Shown: positions 1 through 9,903, numbered from the stretch's first letter. The stretch: 64,000 nucleotides of DNA from Slackia sp. (GCA_029266945.1 JARIED010000008.1:62001-126000), one strand, 5' to 3'. Notes: generated from the sequence alone by a model not told the origin. Translations and numbers: made by a program.

Positions 1-2
1 CG

Positions 3-1277
3 ATGGAAGACCTCGCCAAGCTCAAGGTCGTCGAGCTGCGTGAAAAGGCGGCCGAGCTCGAGCTGGACGTCACGGGCTTGAAAAAGGCCGAGCTGGTCGA
101 AAAGGTCTTCGAGGCATCCGTGCGCGCCGAAGGCTTCATCGAGGTCGAAGGCGTGCTCGATATCATGCCCGACGGCTACGGCTTCCTGCGTACGAAGGGT
201 TATCTGCCCAGCGAAAACGACGTGTACGTGGGCCTTTCCGCCATCCGTCGCAACGGCCTTCGCAAGGGCGACTACGTCAAGGGTCAGACGCGCCCGGCGC
301 GCCCGAACGAGAAGTACGCCGCGCTGCAGCAGGTGAACCTCGTCAACGGCGATTCGGCCGATGCTCGGGCGCCGCGTGTCAAGTTCGGCGATCTGACCCC
401 GGTGTTCCCGGACGAATGTCTGACTATGGAGCATGGCAAATCGACCATCACGGCCCGCGTCATCGACTTGGTCTCGCCGATCGGCAAGGGCCAGCGCGGC
501 CTGATCGTGAGTCCGCCGAAGGCAGGCAAGACCACGGTGCTCAAAGACATCGCGGCTGCGATCACGGCGAACAACCCCGAAGTGTACCTGATGTGCTTGC
601 TGGTCGACGAGCGACCCGAAGAGGTCACCGATATGCAGCGCTCCATCAAGGGCGAGGTGATCGCTTCGACCTTCGATATGCCCACCGAGAATCACATCGC
701 GGTGTCCGAGCTGGTCATCGAGCGTGCAAAGCGCCTGGTGGAGCGCGGCGAAGACGTCGTGGTGCTGCTCGACAGCCTGACGCGCCTCGCGCGCGCCTAC
801 AACCTCGCGCAGCCTGCCAGCGGACGAATCCTGTCGGGCGGCGTCGACTCCACGGCCCTCTATCCGCCGAAGCGCTTCCTGGGCGCCGCGCGCAACATCG
901 AGGGCGGCGGCAGCCTCACCATCCTGGCCTCGGCTCTGATCGAGACGGGCTCGAAGATGGACGAGGTCATCTTCGAGGAGTTCAAAGGCACGGGCAATAT
1001 GGAGCTCAAGCTCGACCGCTCCCTCGCTGACCGTCGCGTTTTCCCCGCCATCGATCCGGTGGCGTCGGGCACGCGCCGCGAAGACCTGCTGCTCGATCCG
1101 CAGGAGGCCCCGCTCATCTGGGCGGTGCGTCGCATCCTGTCGAACATGAACAGCACCGAACGCGCGATGGACATGCTGATCAAGTCGTTGAAGCAGACTA
1201 ACGACAACAATGAGTTCCTCCTGCGCACCGCGAAGAAGGCGCAGGGCAACCGCGATGCGGAAAACATCGAGTTCTAG
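3..1277 (+). CDS. rho: Transcription termination factor Rho (possibly 5'-truncated)
   Basis: Rho is an RNA-dependent hexameric ATPase that loads on nascent RNA and dislodges RNA polymerase. Seen in the protein are a short helical Rho N-terminal segment (about residues 1-40), the cold-shock-like primary RNA-binding domain (DGYGFLR near residue 57), and a RecA-type motor with Walker A PPKAGKTT near residue 171 and Walker B VVVLLDSLTR. Its 424 residues fit a compact Rho. The ATG lies two bases from the window edge, so no ribosome binding site can be seen. Many high-GC actinobacterial Rho proteins have long N-terminal insertions, so this Met may be internal to a longer gene. It stands alone, followed by a strong hairpin terminator. 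Confidence 0.97.
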   Translation: MEDLAKLKVVELREKAAELELDVTGLKKAELVEKVFEASVRAEGFIEVEGVLDIMPDGYGFLRTKGYLPSENDVYVGLSAIRRNGLRKGDYVKGQTRPARPNEKYAALQQVNLVNGDSADARAPRVKFGDLTPVFPDECLTMEHGKSTITARVIDLVSPIGKGQRGLIVSPPKAGKTTVLKDIAAAITANNPEVYLMCLLVDERPEEVTDMQRSIKGEVIASTFDMPTENHIAVSELVIERAKRLVERGEDVVVLLDSLTRLARAYNLAQPASGRILSGGVDSTALYPPKRFLGAARNIEGGGSLTILASALIETGSKMDEVIFEEFKGTGNMELKLDRSLADRRVFPAIDPVASGTRREDLLLDPQEAPLIWAVRRILSNMNSTERAMDMLIKSLKQTNDNNEFLLRTAKKAQGNRDAENIEF

Positions 1278-1328
1278 CATCGTATGAGGCGCCGAGGCGC
1301 TTTGCTTTTCGCGACATCGTCCGTACGG

Positions 1329-1358
1329 GCCGCCCGGGTTTTTTTCGGGCGGCTTTTT
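1329..1358 (+). terminator. Intrinsic terminator after rho
   Basis: The stem GCCGCCCG/CGGGCGGC encloses a T-rich loop and is followed by TTTTTC. It lies about 50 bases after the rho stop codon. Confidence 0.85.
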
Positions 1359-1555
1359 CGTTTCTCGGCGTCATCTGCCGCACGAGCCCGCTGCTCGCGG
1401 CTTCGAGGCTGCGGCGTGTGCGCTCGCATCCGACCTGCGCACTCGTACGTCGTGCGTTCTCTCCGGTATGCTCTGCGAGACGGCGCGGAAGCGTGCCTGC
1501 GCCGTCTCGTTTCGGTCGAGGCCGTCGGGCCGCCAAGGGTGTAAAGGAGAACGCT

Positions 1556-1981
1556 GTGATCAAGGAGTTCAAGGAATTCATCATGCGCGGAAACGTGCTC
1601 GACCTTGCCGTCGGCGTCGTGATCGGCGGCGCGTTCACGGCCATCGTCACGGGCATGGTCGACGGCTTGATCACGCCGCTCATCGGCATGGTGGTCGGCC
1701 TTCTATCGGGCGGGGGAGACCTTGCGGGTATGCTGTCGGTCCTCGATGTGACGATCGCGGGTTCGACGTTCAAGTTCGGCACCGTGATCAGTTCCGTCAT
1801 CACATTCCTGATCACGGGATTCGTGCTGTTCATCGTGGTGAAGGCCGCCAATGGGGCCCGCGCTCGCGCCGAGGCGCTGTCCAAGAAGGAAGCCGAAGAA
1901 GAAGCTGCCGAGCCCGAGCCGACCGCGGAGGACTACCTGCGCGAGATCCGCGATCTGCTGGCCGCGAAGCAGCGGGTTTAG
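1556..1981 (+). CDS. mscL: Large-conductance mechanosensitive channel MscL
   Basis: MscL is a pentameric inner-membrane channel that opens under membrane tension and releases solutes during hypo-osmotic shock. The 141-residue protein has the family layout: an amphipathic N-terminus (MIKEFKEFIMRGNVLDLAVG), TM1 with the Gly/Ala-rich pore-lining stretch GVVIGGAFTAIV, a periplasmic loop, TM2 (ISSVITFLITGFVLFIVV) and an acidic C-terminal helix ending EDYLREIRDLLA. The ORF track starts 46 codons upstream. I chose the GTG at 1556 because AAGGAG sits seven bases before it and the MscL N-terminus begins exactly there. It is monocistronic and shares a terminator with the converging malic enzyme and ACP side. 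Confidence 0.95.
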   Translation: MIKEFKEFIMRGNVLDLAVGVVIGGAFTAIVTGMVDGLITPLIGMVVGLLSGGGDLAGMLSVLDVTIAGSTFKFGTVISSVITFLITGFVLFIVVKAANGARARAEALSKKEAEEEAAEPEPTAEDYLREIRDLLAAKQRV

Positions 1982-2017
1982 GGGCCGTACGCATCGCCGA
2001 CATCCGTATATACGAAG

Positions 2018-2055
2018 ACGCCCGCTCGAGCATCGACACGAGCGGGCGTTTCTCA
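2018..2055. terminator. Bidirectional terminator between mscL and malic enzyme
   Basis: An 11-bp stem ACGCCCGCTCG/CGAGCGGGCGT around a 10-base loop is followed by TTTCTC. It sits between the two converging genes and can serve both strands. Confidence 0.8.
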
Positions 2056-2075
2056 TGTGTGCGGTCGCGTTCGCG

Positions 2076-3248
<1,173 letters not shown>

Positions 3249-3376
3249 GTCGTGCCTTTCTCGCATGGGGCGCCGCCCGCATGCGCGGTCGTTCGTCGGC
3301 CGGCGCGGCGGCTGGTCCGCGGCCGCGAGCCGTGCTTGTCTCGTGTTCGCCCGCGCGCATGGACGCCTGGGCATAC

Positions 3377-3404
3377 GAAACGCCCGCAGATCGGCGGGCG
3401 TTTC
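3377..3404 (-). terminator. Terminator after the first acpP
   Basis: The perfect stem GAAACGCCCGC/GCGGGCGTTTC with a 6-base loop lies 15 bases after the acpP stop on the minus strand. The 3' arm carries the T residues. Confidence 0.7.
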
Positions 3405-3419
3405 GGCGGTTCGGTCGGT

Positions 3420-3638
3420 CTAGAGGCTGTCGACGTAGGCGACGAGCTCGTCGATGGTGGCAAGGCCCTCGGGCTCGCCGAAGTCGATGTCGCAGCGGTC
3501 CTCGAGCTCGCAGACCAGCTCGACCATGTCGAGGGAGTCGACGTTGAGGGACTCGAAGGTGGACTCGCCCGTCACGTCGGCGGGGTCGATTTCGAGCTTT
3601 TCGTTCAGGATGTCTTTGATGGTATCGATGGTGGCCAT
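3420..3638 (-). CDS. acpP: Acyl carrier protein (stand-alone copy)
   Basis: ACP carries growing acyl chains on a 4'-phosphopantetheine attached to the Ser of the DSLDM motif (Ser35). The protein is 72 residues, acidic and all-helical, of the usual ACP length. The ATG at 3638 has AAAGGA upstream; the longer ORF in the track is an artefact. This is one of two ACP genes in the window. By hand comparison it is about two-thirds identical to the one inside the fab operon at 58674, including the shared VELVCxLEDRCDI stretch. It stands outside any fab cluster and has its own terminator, so it may serve another acyl-transfer pathway or be a differently regulated housekeeping copy. Confidence 0.95.
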   Translation of the reverse strand: MATIDTIKDILNEKLEIDPADVTGESTFESLNVDSLDMVELVCELEDRCDIDFGEPEGLATIDELVAYVDSL

Positions 3639-3913
3639 GGCCGTCCTTTCGTCGGTCGCGCGAAGCGCGTTTCGCCCGCATGCGGATGGGGCGCCTGCGA
3701 TACGAGCGCCCGCTTCGGCGCAGGCCCTCGTCGATATCGGTATTCTAGTCCATTTGGGCGACGGCGTGCGCTGCGCCGCGCCGCCTGCATGAATGCTGCG
3801 CGATCGGCGAATCTCCATAAACGATCCTTCCATAGGCGCGATCTTGTGTGATAAGATGCCAAGGCTGTCTAGTCTTGGTCGGAAACCAAGGCGCCTGAAA
3901 AGGAGAAACCAAC

Positions 3914-4357
3914 ATGAAGCAGGGTATCCATCCCGAATACATGGACTGCACCGTCAAGTGCACCTGCGGTAACGCTTTCGTTACTCGCTCCACCAAGCCC
4001 GAGCTGAAGATCGACATCTGCAACGCGTGCCATCCGTTCTTCACCGGTACCCAGAAGCTGATCGACACCGGCGGACGCGTCCAGCGCTTCGCTGACAAGT
4101 TCGGTTCCGCTTCCGCCGCCGTCGCCGAGCGCGAGGCCGCCAAGAAGGCTGCCAAGGCTGCCGCTGCTGCCGAGCTCGAGGCCAAGAAGAAGGCCGAACG
4201 CGAGGCCAAGGCCGCCGAGAAGGCCGCCCGTGCCGCCGAGTACGCCAAGAAGGCCGAGGCTGCTGCCGCTAAGGCCGCTGCCGAAGAGGCTTCTGCTCCT
4301 GCTGAGGAGGCCGTCGAGGTCGCCGAGGCTTCCGCGGAGGAGAATGCTGCCGAGTAA
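3914..4357 (+). CDS. rpmE: Ribosomal protein L31 with long Ala/Lys/Glu-rich C-terminal extension
   Basis: L31 is a 50S protein that bridges the subunits. Residues 1 to about 68 form the zinc-type L31 domain, with Cys16 and Cys18 (CTC) and Cys36 and Cys39 (CNACH). This domain is the normal full length of L31. It is followed by about 80 residues of almost only Ala, Lys, Glu and Arg (such as [21 protein letters not shown]), predicted to be one long helix or coiled coil with an acidic end. The start is set by AAGGAG 12 bases upstream. The gene stands alone between non-coding gaps, with a strong terminator. The tail is in frame with strong codon bias, so it is coding rather than a missed stop. Confidence 0.96.
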   Translation: MKQGIHPEYMDCTVKCTCGNAFVTRSTKPELKIDICNACHPFFTGTQKLIDTGGRVQRFADKFGSASAAVAEREAAKKAAKAAAAAELEAKKKAEREAKAAEKAARAAEYAKKAEAAAAKAAAEEASAPAEEAVEVAEASAEENAAE

Positions 4358-4380
4358 CGGCGCATACATCGCGTGAATGC

Positions 4381-4416
4381 AAAGCCCGTCTCGTAAGAGG
4401 CGGGCTTTTTTGCTTT
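4381..4416 (+). terminator. Terminator after rpmE
   Basis: The stem AAAGCCCGTCTC/GAGGCGGGCTTT (one G-T pair) with a GTAA loop is followed by TTTTTTGCTTTT. Confidence 0.9.
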
Positions 4417-4449
4417 TCAAGGCGGACCGCGGCGCTCGGGGGCGTCGGC

Positions 4450-5028
4450 CTACGCGCCGCGCCGTGCGGCGGCCACCTTGGCGACGATCTTGCGATAGAT
4501 GCGGTCGCGGACCCACGGCTCGGTCGAGCGAGTCAGGGCTTCGTCCATCGGCATCCAGGCCACGGCGCTGTTTTCTCCCGGCGCGCAGCGCAGCGGCTCG
4601 GCCGGGTCGGCGACGGCCAGATAGGTCACGTTGAGGTGCAGGTGCGATCCCACGTAGGCGCCGCGTTTCTCGTGGCCGTCCACGGTGAGCGCTTCCAGCG
4701 AAAGGATGTCGCTTCCGCAGCATGGCACGAGCCGCGCGCCTGCGACGCCCGTTTCTTCCTCGAGTTCGCGCAGGGCCACAGAGGCGAGGTCGTGTTCGCC
4801 GTCGGCATGGCCGCCGATCCACGACCAGGAATCGTAGATGTCGTGGTAGACGAAAAGCGTCTGCTCCATGGCCGCATCGACGGTCCAGACCGAGCAGGTC
4901 ATATGCGCCTGCGCGCTGCGATCGAAGCAGTGCGGGTCGCACTCAAGGGCGTGCAGGATGACTTCCTTGTCCGCCTCTTCCTGTTCATTGAAGGGCTTGT
5001 ATGCCGCTATATCTTCGTAGAGGCCCAT
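4450..5028 (-). CDS. Nudix hydrolase
   Basis: Nudix enzymes hydrolyse nucleoside diphosphates linked to another group, using a metal held by the Nudix box. The 192-residue protein has this box around GGHADGEHDLASVALRE followed by LEEETGV. It fits the GGHADG subtype of the family: the first acidic position of Gx5Ex7REuxEExGu is His here, or the spacing is shifted by one, while the REuxEE metal-binding core is intact. The track start is a TTG at 5049. I prefer the ATG at 5028 (MGLYEDIAAYKP), which has AAAGGAG upstream. The substrate cannot be inferred. It converges on rpmE and is followed on the same strand by no obvious partner. Confidence 0.85.
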   Translation of the reverse strand: MGLYEDIAAYKPFNEQEEADKEVILHALECDPHCFDRSAQAHMTCSVWTVDAAMEQTLFVYHDIYDSWSWIGGHADGEHDLASVALRELEEETGVAGARLVPCCGSDILSLEALTVDGHEKRGAYVGSHLHLNVTYLAVADPAEPLRCAPGENSAVAWMPMDEALTRSTEPWVRDRIYRKIVAKVAAARRGA

Positions 5029-5094
5029 ATGGCGGAGGACTCCTTTCAACGGACGTTCGCCCCGGACGTCGTGTGCGCTACGAGATGCGGTGCC

Positions 5095-5568
5095 TTATCG
5101 GTCTTTCTTGGAGATGAGCAGAAGAATTCCTGCAACCAAGGAGAGGAAGATGAGTGTGCAGACGCCGAAGGCGACGGTGTTCGGTTTCGTTCCTTTGTAG
5201 ATGCCCCACGACCTGACGCACATAGGAATCATCCATGCAAGGGGGATGATCGCCCAGCACGTTGCGATAAGCGAGACGAGGTTCAGGATGAAGGCGATAA
5301 GGCGCAGGGTCTTGTCGGTTTCGCTCATTGGGTAGACGGCCGTGCCGTAAGGTTGCGTATATGCGTACGCTTGCTGCTGATAGCATTGCGGGTTTTGTTG
5401 ATAGGGACTGTGTTGGCCGAAGTTTTGGGCTTGATATTGCTGAGGCTGTGCAGGCTGCGGCACCTGCCAGGTTTGGTCTGGCTGCTCGGGAGGCATGACT
5501 GGTTGCGTCGGCGCTTGTTGGGGTTGTGCGGGTTGTGGCATTTGCTGCGGTTCCTGAGATTGTTGCAT
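5095..5568 (-). CDS. Pro/Gln-rich membrane protein of unknown function
   Basis: The gene encodes 157 residues and has no recognised function. Roughly the first 80 are dominated by Pro, Gln, Tyr and Met (repeats of the type PQPAQPQQ), probably disordered and cytoplasmic. The last 70 hold two hydrophobic segments (LRLIAFILNLVSLIATCWAI and VAFGVCTLIFLSLVAGILLL) around a short basic loop, ending in a KKDR tail. The start is the ATG at 5568, with AGGAGG eight bases upstream; the track start is earlier and lacks a site. Its base composition is visibly less GC-rich than its neighbours, with codons such as CAA, TTG and CAG. It is divergent from the pheST leader. This layout resembles small Pro-rich two-TM proteins common in Gram-positives. 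Confidence 0.75.
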   Translation of the reverse strand: MQQSQEPQQMPQPAQPQQAPTQPVMPPEQPDQTWQVPQPAQPQQYQAQNFGQHSPYQQNPQCYQQQAYAYTQPYGTAVYPMSETDKTLRLIAFILNLVSLIATCWAIIPLAWMIPMCVRSWGIYKGTKPNTVAFGVCTLIFLSLVAGILLLISKKDR

Positions 5569-5702
5569 GAAAGGCCTCCTGAGGCGATGGAATTGCAATT
5601 CGTTTTGTGGTCGTTTCATCATACATGCTTTTGCATCGACGGTTTACGAAACCGGGAGGCGCGCTGCGATCGGGGCTTGTGTGCTAAAGCAGTCGTTGCG
5701 CT

Positions 5703-5731
5703 TTATCGTGCGCGAGCAGTTGCGTTATAAT
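5703..5731 (+). promoter_or_regulatory. Candidate promoter of the pheST T-box leader
   Basis: A perfect -10 TATAAT at 5726-5731 is preceded at 17 bases by a weak -35 (TTATCG). Transcription from here would include the whole T-box leader. Confidence 0.5.
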
Positions 5732-5737
5732 TCGAAC

Positions 5738-6120
5738 CGTATCGCGATCTCGATACGAAATGCGTCGACGAAGACAGCGGTGCGCAGGCGAAGCCGAAAG
5801 AGAAGGGCCCCTAGGCTGGAAGGGCCTGGCGAAGCGCTCACCGATTCCCTTCCGAGCAGCAGGATTGAACGCGGGGTGTATGCGGTTGTCGCATGCGCGG
5901 ATGTCCAGTAGGTTTTGCCGGGTGCTCCCGTCATAGAGCGAATGAGTGGGCGGTGGCTCGTATGCGGTTCCTTCTGAATGCGATTTCGCTTTTGCGTATC
6001 GGTGGGCAAATGGAACCCTGCAACGCGCGGCCGTCAACCAAGGTGGTACCGCGAAGGCCTTCTTTCGTCCTTGGATGCGCATCGTCGATGCGCCGGGATG
6101 AAAGAAGGCCTTTTTTCGTT
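5738..6120 (+). promoter_or_regulatory. Phenylalanine T-box leader with transcription attenuator
   Basis: T-box RNAs bind a specific tRNA and let transcription continue when that tRNA is uncharged. Seen here is the near-universal T-box AAGGTGGTACCGCG at 6040-6053. Its TGGT pairs with an ACCA tRNA end, matching the A73 discriminator of tRNA-Phe. It is followed by a terminator with a 17-bp arm (6054-6070 against 6095-6112) and TTTTTT. A further small hairpin, GCGCATC/GATGCGC, sits in the loop. Upstream, GGTGCGC near 5779 can pair with GCGCTCACC near 5834 to form Stem I. Directly after it comes a segment with TTC triplets (5845-5852), the likely Phe specifier. The exact specifier position is inferred by eye. 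Confidence 0.92.
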
Positions 6121-6195
6121 GTCGGACCCTATGCGCCGGCGACGATGCATGTGAACCCCGGGCAAAGGCCCGTTCGAAGGAAAGGCGAAGGTGAC

Positions 6196-7278
6196 ATGGC
6201 GATAATCGACGAACTTATCGATTTGAAGGCCGCGACGCTCGAGCAGATCGCGCAGGCCGGCGACACGGCTGCGCTCGAGAGCGTGCGCGTCGGCGTGCTG
6301 GGCAAGAAGGGCACGCTGACGGGCTATCTGCGCGGCATGGGACAGCTCGCTCCCGAGGATCGCGCCACGGTGGGCAAGACCGCCAACGAGGTGCGCAATG
6401 CCGTCGAGACGGCGCTCGAAGCCCGCAAGGCCGAGCTCTCGCAGGCCGAGCTTCTGGCCAAGATGGACGCCGAGGCCGTGGACATCACGCTTCCCGGCCG
6501 CGTGCAGCAGATGGGCACGCGCCATCTGATCAGCGGCATCATCGATGAAATCTCCGACATCTTCCTGGGCATGGGCTATTCGGTCGCCCAGGGTCCTGAA
6601 GTAGAGACCGATTACTACAATTTCCAGGCGCTCAACGCCCCCGAAGACCACCCGTCCCGCGGCATGCAGGACACCTTCTACATGGTCGACCGCTCGGGCG
6701 ACCATGCGGCCGTCCGCGGCGAGTCGAAGGTCCTGCTGCGCACCCAGACGTCCGGCGTTCAGGTGCATACTATGGAAGAGCAGAAGCCGCCGATCTACAT
6801 CATCGCGCCCGGCAAGGTGTATCGCCGCGACGTGGCCGACCCCAGCCACCTTCCCCAGTTCCACCAGGTGGAGGGCCTGGTCGTCGACGAGGGCATCACC
6901 TTCGGCGACCTGAAGGGCACGCTCGAGTACTTCTGCAAGCAGATGTTCGGCGAGGACCGCAAGACGCGTTTCCGCGCGCATTACTTCCCGTTCACCGAGC
7001 CTTCCGCCGAAGCCGACGTCAGCTGCGGCGTATGCGGCGGCACGGGCCATCTGCACAACGGCGAGCGCTGCCGCATGTGCAAAGGCACCGGCTGGCTCGA
7101 GATCTTGGGCTGCGGCATGGTCGACCCCAACGTCTACGGTTTCGTGGGCATCGATCCCGAAAAGTATTCCGGCTTCGCGTTCGGCATGGGCGTTGAGCGC
7201 ATCGCCTGCCTGAAATACAACGTGCCTGACTTGCGCATGCTCCTCGAAGGCGATATGCGCTTCCTGCGTCAGTTCTAG
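6196..7278 (+). CDS. pheS: Phenylalanyl-tRNA synthetase alpha subunit
   Basis: PheS is the catalytic subunit of the (alpha beta)2 class II synthetase that charges tRNA-Phe. The 360-residue protein has the N-terminal coiled-coil arm (residues 1-90). The class II core follows, with motif 2 around RTQTSGVQV and FHQVEGLVVDEG, and motif 3 FGMGVERIACLKY. An insert with a four-Cys pattern (CGVCGGTGHLHNGERCRMC) lies between motifs 2 and 3. The track ORF starts 101 codons too early because it reads through the T-box leader. The ATG at 6196 has GAAGG about 7 bases upstream and matches the family N-terminus. It is transcribed with pheT, 23 bases downstream. Confidence 0.97.
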   Translation: MAIIDELIDLKAATLEQIAQAGDTAALESVRVGVLGKKGTLTGYLRGMGQLAPEDRATVGKTANEVRNAVETALEARKAELSQAELLAKMDAEAVDITLPGRVQQMGTRHLISGIIDEISDIFLGMGYSVAQGPEVETDYYNFQALNAPEDHPSRGMQDTFYMVDRSGDHAAVRGESKVLLRTQTSGVQVHTMEEQKPPIYIIAPGKVYRRDVADPSHLPQFHQVEGLVVDEGITFGDLKGTLEYFCKQMFGEDRKTRFRAHYFPFTEPSAEADVSCGVCGGTGHLHNGERCRMCKGTGWLEILGCGMVDPNVYGFVGIDPEKYSGFAFGMGVERIACLKYNVPDLRMLLEGDMRFLRQF

Positions 7279-7301
7279 GTTTCGAAGGGAAAGATCACGA
7301 T

Positions 7302-9734
7302 ATGAAGGTTTCTCTGAAGTGGCTGTCCGACTACGTGGATGTGCCCGGTGACATCAAGGAATTCTGCGACCGCCTGGATCTGACGGGCACGGGCGTCGAG
7401 GGCGTCGAAACGCTCGGCGCCGCGTTCGACGGCGTGGTCGTGGGCCATGTCGAGACGTGCGAGGAGCATCCCGACAGCGACCATATGCATGTGGTCACGG
7501 TGAACGTGGGCGGCGAAGAGCCCATCCGGATCGTGTGCGGCGCTCCCAACATTGCCCAGGGCATCAAGGTTCCCGTGGCCACCGTGGGCGCGGTGCTGCC
7601 GGGCGATTTCAAAATCAAGAAATCCAAGCTGCGCGGCGTGGTGAGCTGCGGCATGTGCTGCTCCAAGCGCGAGCTCGGCCTGGGCACCGAGCACGAAGGC
7701 ATCTGGGTTCTGCCCGAGGATGCCGTCGTGGGCACGCCGATTGCCGACTACCTGGGTCTCACCGACACGGTGCTCGACCTGGAAATCACGCCCAACCGTC
7801 CGGACTGCCTGTCCATGGTGGGCTTCGCGCGCGAGGTGGGCGCCATGTACGGCCGCGATTGGTGCGAGCCGACCGCCGAGCTGGAAGAGACGGGCGATAA
7901 GACGGCCGACGCGGTGAGCGTCGAAATCGTCGAAGCCGAGCGCTGCCCGCGCTACACCGCGCGTCTGATCAAGGACGTCAAGGTGGGCCCGAGCCCCGAG
8001 TGGCTCGTCGAGCGCTTGACCGCCATCGGCCAGCGTTCCGTGAACAATATCGTCGACGTGACCAACTACGTGCTCTTCGAGCTGGGCCAACCGCTGCACA
8101 CGTTCGACTTCGACACGCTCGACCTGGAAGACGGCAAGGCCCGCATCCTGGTGCGCGCCGCGCAGGACGGCGAGAAGCTCGTCACGCTCGACGGCGAAGA
8201 GCGCGAGCTCACGTCCGACATGACCGTCATCGCCACGCCGAAGCGCGCGGTGGCGCTCGCGGGCGTCATGGGCGGCCTCGATTCCGAGGTTACCGACGCT
8301 ACGGTGAACGTCCTGCTCGAGACGGCCGCGTTCGAGTCCGGCCGCACGAGCCGCACGAGCCGCAATCTTGGCCTGATCAGCGAGTCTTCACTGCGCTACG
8401 AGCGCCGCGTCGACGACAACGGCATCGATGCGCGCGCCGATTACGCGGCGAGCCTGATCGCCGAGGTCGCGGGCGGCACGGTGTGCGAGGGTCTCGTGGA
8501 CGTGTGGCCTGGCGAAAGCGACGATTCGCACGCGTTGACGTTCCGTATCGACCGCTTTCAGAAGATGATGGGCGCCGACATCCCGGCCGACTTCATCGTC
8601 GACTGCCTGACGCGCCTGGGCTGCGGCGTCTCCGAGCACGCCGAGGGCGTGCTCGCGATCGAGGTCCCGACGTTCCGCCCCGACCTCGAGCGCGAGATCG
8701 ATTTGTACGAAGAGGTGCTGCGCCTGTACGGCATGGACCGCATTCCCTCGACGCTTCCCGCCGGCCGCGGCCGTCTGGGAGTGCGCACGCAGCGCCAGGT
8801 CGTCGACGCCAAACTGCATGCCGCCCTGTCCGCGTGCGGCATGAACGAGACCATGACCTATTCGTTCGCCGCCGCCGACGACGTCGCGAAGCTGCGCATG
8901 GGCGAAGAGGGCCTGGGCGAGGCCGCCGAGCTGATCAACCCGATGAACGCCGACCAGTCCTGCATGCGCCGCACGATCGTTCCCGGCCTGCTGCGCAGCG
9001 TGGCTTACAACCAGAGCCGCGGCGTGTCCAACATCCAGCTCTATGAGATGGGTACGGTGTTTTCCGCGCATGAGGGATCCCGGAAGCCCAAGGAGCGCCG
9101 CAAGCTTGCTGGCGTCCTCGCCGGCGCCATGGGCGATACGGCGTGGAACAACGCTCCTGCCGCCTTCGACTTCTTCGACGGCAAGGGCGTGCTCGAGTCC
9201 ATCGCGCGCGAGCTCGCGCTGCCTAAGGTGCGCTTCAAGGCCCTTTCCTCCGACGAGGCTCCGCATCTGCAGCCCGGCCGTGCCGCTCAGATGCTTTCCG
9301 GCGGCGACGTGATCGGCTGGGTCGGCGAAATCCACCCGCTCGCCGCGGCCGCCTTCGATGCGGCGGCGCGGGTCGTCGCCTTCGAGCTTGACATGGCCGC
9401 CCTCGAGCGCACGTGCCGTCCTGCCCGCGACTACGTCGACGTGCCGCAGTTCCCTGCGGTCGAGCGCGATGCCGCGTTCGTAGTGGACGAGTCCGTGACG
9501 CATGAGAAGCTGATGCAGTGCATGAGCTTCGCCGGCGGCAAGCTGCTCGAGGACGTGCGTCTGTTCGACGTCTACCGCGACGAAGAGCGCGTGGGCGCCG
9601 GCAAGAAGTCCATGGCCTATTCGCTGACGTATCGCGCGGCCGACCGCACGTTGACCAGCGACGAGGTCGACAAGGCCCATGAGCGTCTGATCAAGAAGAC
9701 CTGCGCGGCCACGGGCGCCGAGGTGCGCGGCTAG
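7302..9734 (+). CDS. pheT: Phenylalanyl-tRNA synthetase beta subunit
   Basis: PheT is the structural and editing subunit of the Phe synthetase; it clears Tyr-tRNA-Phe and binds the tRNA. The 810 residues match the full bacterial form. In order they show MKVSLKWLSDYVDVP, an EMAP/tRNA-binding domain (about 40-150, with the Gly/Lys-rich KIKKSKLRGVVS), the B3/B4 editing domain (GLISESSLRYERRVD nearby), B5 DNA-binding-like and core catalytic-like regions, and a C-terminal anticodon-binding FDX-ACB domain (DYVDVPQFPAVERDAAFVVD and beyond). It lies 23 bases after pheS, with GAAGGGAAAG as its ribosome site, and is under the same T-box control. Confidence 0.97.
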   Translation: MKVSLKWLSDYVDVPGDIKEFCDRLDLTGTGVEGVETLGAAFDGVVVGHVETCEEHPDSDHMHVVTVNVGGEEPIRIVCGAPNIAQGIKVPVATVGAVLPGDFKIKKSKLRGVVSCGMCCSKRELGLGTEHEGIWVLPEDAVVGTPIADYLGLTDTVLDLEITPNRPDCLSMVGFAREVGAMYGRDWCEPTAELEETGDKTADAVSVEIVEAERCPRYTARLIKDVKVGPSPEWLVERLTAIGQRSVNNIVDVTNYVLFELGQPLHTFDFDTLDLEDGKARILVRAAQDGEKLVTLDGEERELTSDMTVIATPKRAVALAGVMGGLDSEVTDATVNVLLETAAFESGRTSRTSRNLGLISESSLRYERRVDDNGIDARADYAASLIAEVAGGTVCEGLVDVWPGESDDSHALTFRIDRFQKMMGADIPADFIVDCLTRLGCGVSEHAEGVLAIEVPTFRPDLEREIDLYEEVLRLYGMDRIPSTLPAGRGRLGVRTQRQVVDAKLHAALSACGMNETMTYSFAAADDVAKLRMGEEGLGEAAELINPMNADQSCMRRTIVPGLLRSVAYNQSRGVSNIQLYEMGTVFSAHEGSRKPKERRKLAGVLAGAMGDTAWNNAPAAFDFFDGKGVLESIARELALPKVRFKALSSDEAPHLQPGRAAQMLSGGDVIGWVGEIHPLAAAAFDAAARVVAFELDMAALERTCRPARDYVDVPQFPAVERDAAFVVDESVTHEKLMQCMSFAGGKLLEDVRLFDVYRDEERVGAGKKSMAYSLTYRAADRTLTSDEVDKAHERLIKKTCAATGAEVRG

Positions 9735-9817
9735 CGCCTCGTCCGAACGCGGGGCGGGAAGCGGCCCGTCCCGCATGCCGCGAGCGGGCGGTCCGTCGAA
9801 GCGGGCCGCCCTTTATG

Positions 9818-9858
9818 AAAAGAGCCTCCGGCGCCCAGTGCGCCGGAGGCTCTTTCTC
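9818..9858. terminator. Bidirectional terminator between pheT and the glutamate-cysteine ligase
   Basis: A 16-bp perfect stem AAAGAGCCTCCGGCGC/GCGCCGGAGGCTCTTT lies between converging genes. A GGGCGG/CCGCCC hairpin just upstream (around 9785-9813) may add a second pheT terminator. Confidence 0.9.
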
Positions 9859-9903
9859 GTGTATGGGATGGCGCGCGTCTTGCGGCCGCGCCGTGCGTCG
9901 CGG

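Noticed and set aside
8388-9776. 462-aa minus-strand ORF antisense to pheT
   Set aside because: Shadow frame of the well-supported pheT gene; no motif and no ribosome site.
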